64,000 nucleotides of DNA from Lysobacteraceae bacterium (GTDB lineage: Bacteria > Pseudomonadota > Gammaproteobacteria > Xanthomonadales > Rhodanobacteraceae), in assembly GCA_004143945.1 (NCBI GenBank), contig SEHB01000008.1, forward strand, positions 160,714 through 224,713, given 5' to 3'. Positions 62,397 through 64,000 of the stretch are shown in pieces. Within the stretch, counting starts at the first letter, position 1. Every line of letters starts with the position of its first letter. The notes beneath the pieces were generated by a model. That model made no database searches. It saw only the letters and a program-made list of their open reading frames with translations, and had not been told where the DNA came from. Made by a program: the position numbers and the translations under genes.

Positions 62397-63020
62397 ATGG
62401 ACTTCGGTTACGGAAAATTCTCGCAAGATGCGCAGGTCATTCGCAACTCTTTAGTCCACTTGGACGCTCTCGCACTGAACTCAAGATATAGCGAGCACGT
62501 TAAGGTGAACAAAGCGCTCGTTTTAGTATGGATGTCTGCGGCAGTGGAGCGTTTTTGGAAGGCGTACCTAACGGATTTGTCCACCAGGGTCATTGCTGCG
62601 AACAGCAGGAAGCGTCGAAAGAACATTGCGTCCGCGTCTGTTTATTTCTTCGACACGCTGGGCTCATTAGGTGATGGCAAGAAGCTAAATCGTTGGCGTC
62701 GCGCCGCAGAGTTCTTTGAGAACATGACGAGTGCGGCCTCGTCTGCGCAGTCTATTCCGTATGATGGGCGTACTGTAAGACCGGAGCATGTGGAGATTGC
62801 TTGGCAGGTTTTTTGTCTCGATGGGACGCAGTTCCCGTCGCCTGTTCATAAGCAAGACCTCAATTCATTGGCGACACAAAGAAACGATGTTGCACATGGA
62901 GTTATCGATCCCAGTGTGGTTGGCGGGACATTCACAGTCGGAGATCTTCGTGTTCGTCTCGAAAGGCTAGATGACATTGCCATTCATTGTGTGCTTGCAG
63001 CCGAATCGAAATGGCCATGA
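62397..63020 (+). CDS. HEPN-like nuclease candidate (MAE_28990/MAE_18760-type) paired with DUF262
   Basis: 207 residues; the ATG follows the DUF262 stop with no spacer (TAAATG), so translation is coupled. Predicted all-helical, with the HEPN signature Rx4H as RNDVAHG (R162, H167) in the terminal helices, and KALVLVWMSAAVERFWKAYL near residue 40 typical of this family. HEPN proteins with this motif are metal-independent RNases used in toxin-antitoxin and abortive infection systems. AT-rich like its partner. Which gene is toxin and which is antitoxin is inferred from family, not seen. Confidence 0.8.
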   Translation: MDFGYGKFSQDAQVIRNSLVHLDALALNSRYSEHVKVNKALVLVWMSAAVERFWKAYLTDLSTRVIAANSRKRRKNIASASVYFFDTLGSLGDGKKLNRWRRAAEFFENMTSAASSAQSIPYDGRTVRPEHVEIAWQVFCLDGTQFPSPVHKQDLNSLATQRNDVAHGVIDPSVVGGTFTVGDLRVRLERLDDIAIHCVLAAESKWP

Positions 63021-63261
63021 ATAGAGCAGAGCGAGGGTCAAAGGTGGATTCTAACCCGCTATGAGCGCGACAGCTTTTCTCGATCAAGATTCGATCTTGA
63101 TGCCTTGTTATTGTGCGATGTTTGTTGAAAACTGGGTCAGGTTCACCACCTCGTTTCGATACTGTGTAATGACGGTCAGGGGGTAGGCGTCGCGCCAACT
63201 AAGTGGCCCGCGCTTCAGGCGGGCCACTTCACACGGATCTTAGCTATCTCTTTCTCATCTA
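63021..63261. other. Short intergenic with a terminator hairpin
   Basis: Contains no supportable gene. Two convergent transcripts (HEPN gene and AIPR remnant) meet here at the hairpin 63201-63229. Confidence 0.6.
63201..63229. terminator. Bidirectional hairpin, probable terminator
   Basis: AAGTGGCCCGC-gcttcag-GCGGGCCACTT is a perfect 11 bp stem. AA/TT ends flank it on both strands and it sits between convergent genes. Confidence 0.7.
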
Positions 63262-63881
63262 TTAACTGGACAGAAGCTTGTCCACAAATCGCCGATCTTG
63301 GTGCGCGTTGCGAATGTCGACGCCGGACGAAGCTCTCTCGTTCATTAAGGCATCTGAGATCTTTTTCTCTGCCTGCGCCAATCGTGTGGTAAAAGCGCTT
63401 GTGTCGTGGCAGATCGCAATAGCCCTACTAGCGTAATCCCTCTGGACCTTGTCATTCGCCAAGCTTGGCATTCGACCAAAGCTTCTTCGCACTAGTGTTC
63501 CAAGAATGAAACGGAACTTCCAAAGCGATGCTCTGACATCACCAACACATAGCTTTTCGATTTCTCGCATGATTGTGGCCGATAGCAGGTACGGCCACAT
63601 TGAATGATTCTCTTGGAATAGTATCTCAGAGTGCTTCTTCAGCAGTACGCCATAGTAGTCAACCGCGTCGACAGGCTTATCGAGGATACACGTAACGAAG
63701 CTATTGGTGATGAAGGTGAGCGTTACGATATTTTTTGCGGTGTAGCCACTATCGGCATACTGCCTCTTGCGGCGTTCGTACACCAGCTTTGTGTCGGCGT
63801 CTGATTCAATGCTGGCGAAGAATCTTTCAAGTTTCTTATGGAAATCATCGAGCACGACGAATGCTTCGTCCTTGACCTCTG
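63262..63881 (-). pseudogene. 3' remnant of an AIPR-like (abortive infection phage resistance) gene, cut by IS3
   Basis: The frame reads without stops from the IS boundary (EVKDEAFVVLDDFHKKLERFF) through ~205 residues to the stop at 63262. The GTG within VVLDDFH could serve as a chance start. Features that fit the C-terminal part of AIPR proteins are FFASIESDADTKLVYERRKRQY, TFITNSFVTCILDKPVDAVDYYGVLL and the late helices. The N-terminal two thirds are missing because the IS3-family end starts at 63882. AT-rich like the DUF262/HEPN pair. Family call by eye, moderate. Confidence 0.65.
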
Positions 63882-64000
63882 TGAACCGCCCCGGCTTTCG
63901 TGGAGGCTGTTTGGTTTAAGTCACGCCGTCTCCGCAACCCGCGACTCAGCGAGTTGCCGGTAGTAGTTTGCCTCGGCTTCGGCGGGCGGGATATAGCCGA
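63882..64000 (-). mobile_element. Terminal part of an IS3-family insertion sequence
   Basis: The boundary reads TGAACCGCCCCGGCTTTCGT, an IS3-type terminal inverted repeat starting TGAACC, followed inward by the end of a transposase gene. The element continues beyond the window. Confidence 0.8.
63921..64000 (-). CDS. IS3-family transposase OrfB, C-terminal end (partial)
   Basis: 25 residues are visible before the stop: GYIPPAEAEANYYRQL...RVAETA. The GYIPPAE(x)EANYYRQ ending is diagnostic of IS3-group OrfB. GC content returns to high values inside the IS. Confidence 0.85.
   Translation of the reverse strand, partial: GYIPPAEAEANYYRQLAESRVAETA

Noticed and set aside
62932..63198. Short minus-strand frame of 88 codons after the HEPN gene
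   Set aside because: It overlaps the HEPN gene end and lacks a ribosome site or recognisable domain.

Overview
The window looks like a chromosomal segment of a high-GC gammaproteobacterium, most likely of the Xanthomonadales/Lysobacterales and possibly Rhodanobacteraceae-like. This is inferred from the dense reverse-complementary codon usage, the abundant palindromic repeats of the GGGAGGGACTTCAGTCCC type, an ECF sigma factor paired with a Ser/Thr kinase, and secreted proteins ending in an IFxDGF(D/E) motif. No rRNA or tRNA gene was recognised.

Layout. 1-5.2 kb: two large secreted proteins on the minus strand. 5.9-10.2 kb: ccmF-ccmG-ccmH-ccmI (late cytochrome c maturation). 10.5-14.9 kb: a ten-heme cytochrome, an MtrB/PioB-type outer-membrane barrel and a diheme cytochrome, forming a probable trans-outer-membrane electron conduit. 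15.1-19.5 kb: an RND pump and its adaptor. 19.6-20.8 kb: an RCC1-repeat secreted protein. 21.1-23.9 kb: ccmA-ccmB-ccmC-ccmD-ccmE. 24-28.5 kb: a secreted delta-60-repeat protein, an ECF sigma factor and a Ser/Thr kinase, followed by kynurenine 3-monooxygenase. 30-35.6 kb: mixed small genes (DUF1232, methyltransferase, M19-like protein, SlyD, NlpC/P60, beta-helix protein). 35.6-40.1 kb: a plus-strand operon of DadA-like oxidase, CocE-like hydrolase and glutathione-reductase-like enzyme. 40.1-41 kb: bactofilin plus zinc ribbon. 41.2-61.3 kb: branched-chain amino acid / acyl-CoA catabolism (MccB/LiuB, thiolase, isovaleryl-CoA dehydrogenase, leucine dehydrogenase, IcmF), interrupted by a propeller-type sensor kinase, an HD-GYP response regulator and a TetR/hydrolase pair.

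Mobile and repeat content is unusually informative. At least four palindromic repeat families occur. The main one forms a tandem array with a regular 87-88 bp period around a REP-associated tyrosine transposase (RAYT) at 49-51 kb. Repeats also lie inside coding sequence: they supply the C-termini of ccmF, ccmA and the carboxyltransferase, and a 90 bp palindrome sits in frame in icmF.

From 61.3 kb the base composition drops sharply. This is an accessory defence-like patch: a DUF262 (ParB-like) gene followed with no spacing by a HEPN-type gene, then the 3' remnant of an AIPR-like abortive-infection gene cut by an IS3-family element that runs off the right edge.

The most novel-looking signal is the short C-terminal motif [ILV]F-x-[DNS]-[GS]-F-[DE], shared by five otherwise unrelated exported proteins. 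It may be an undescribed sorting or surface-attachment tag.
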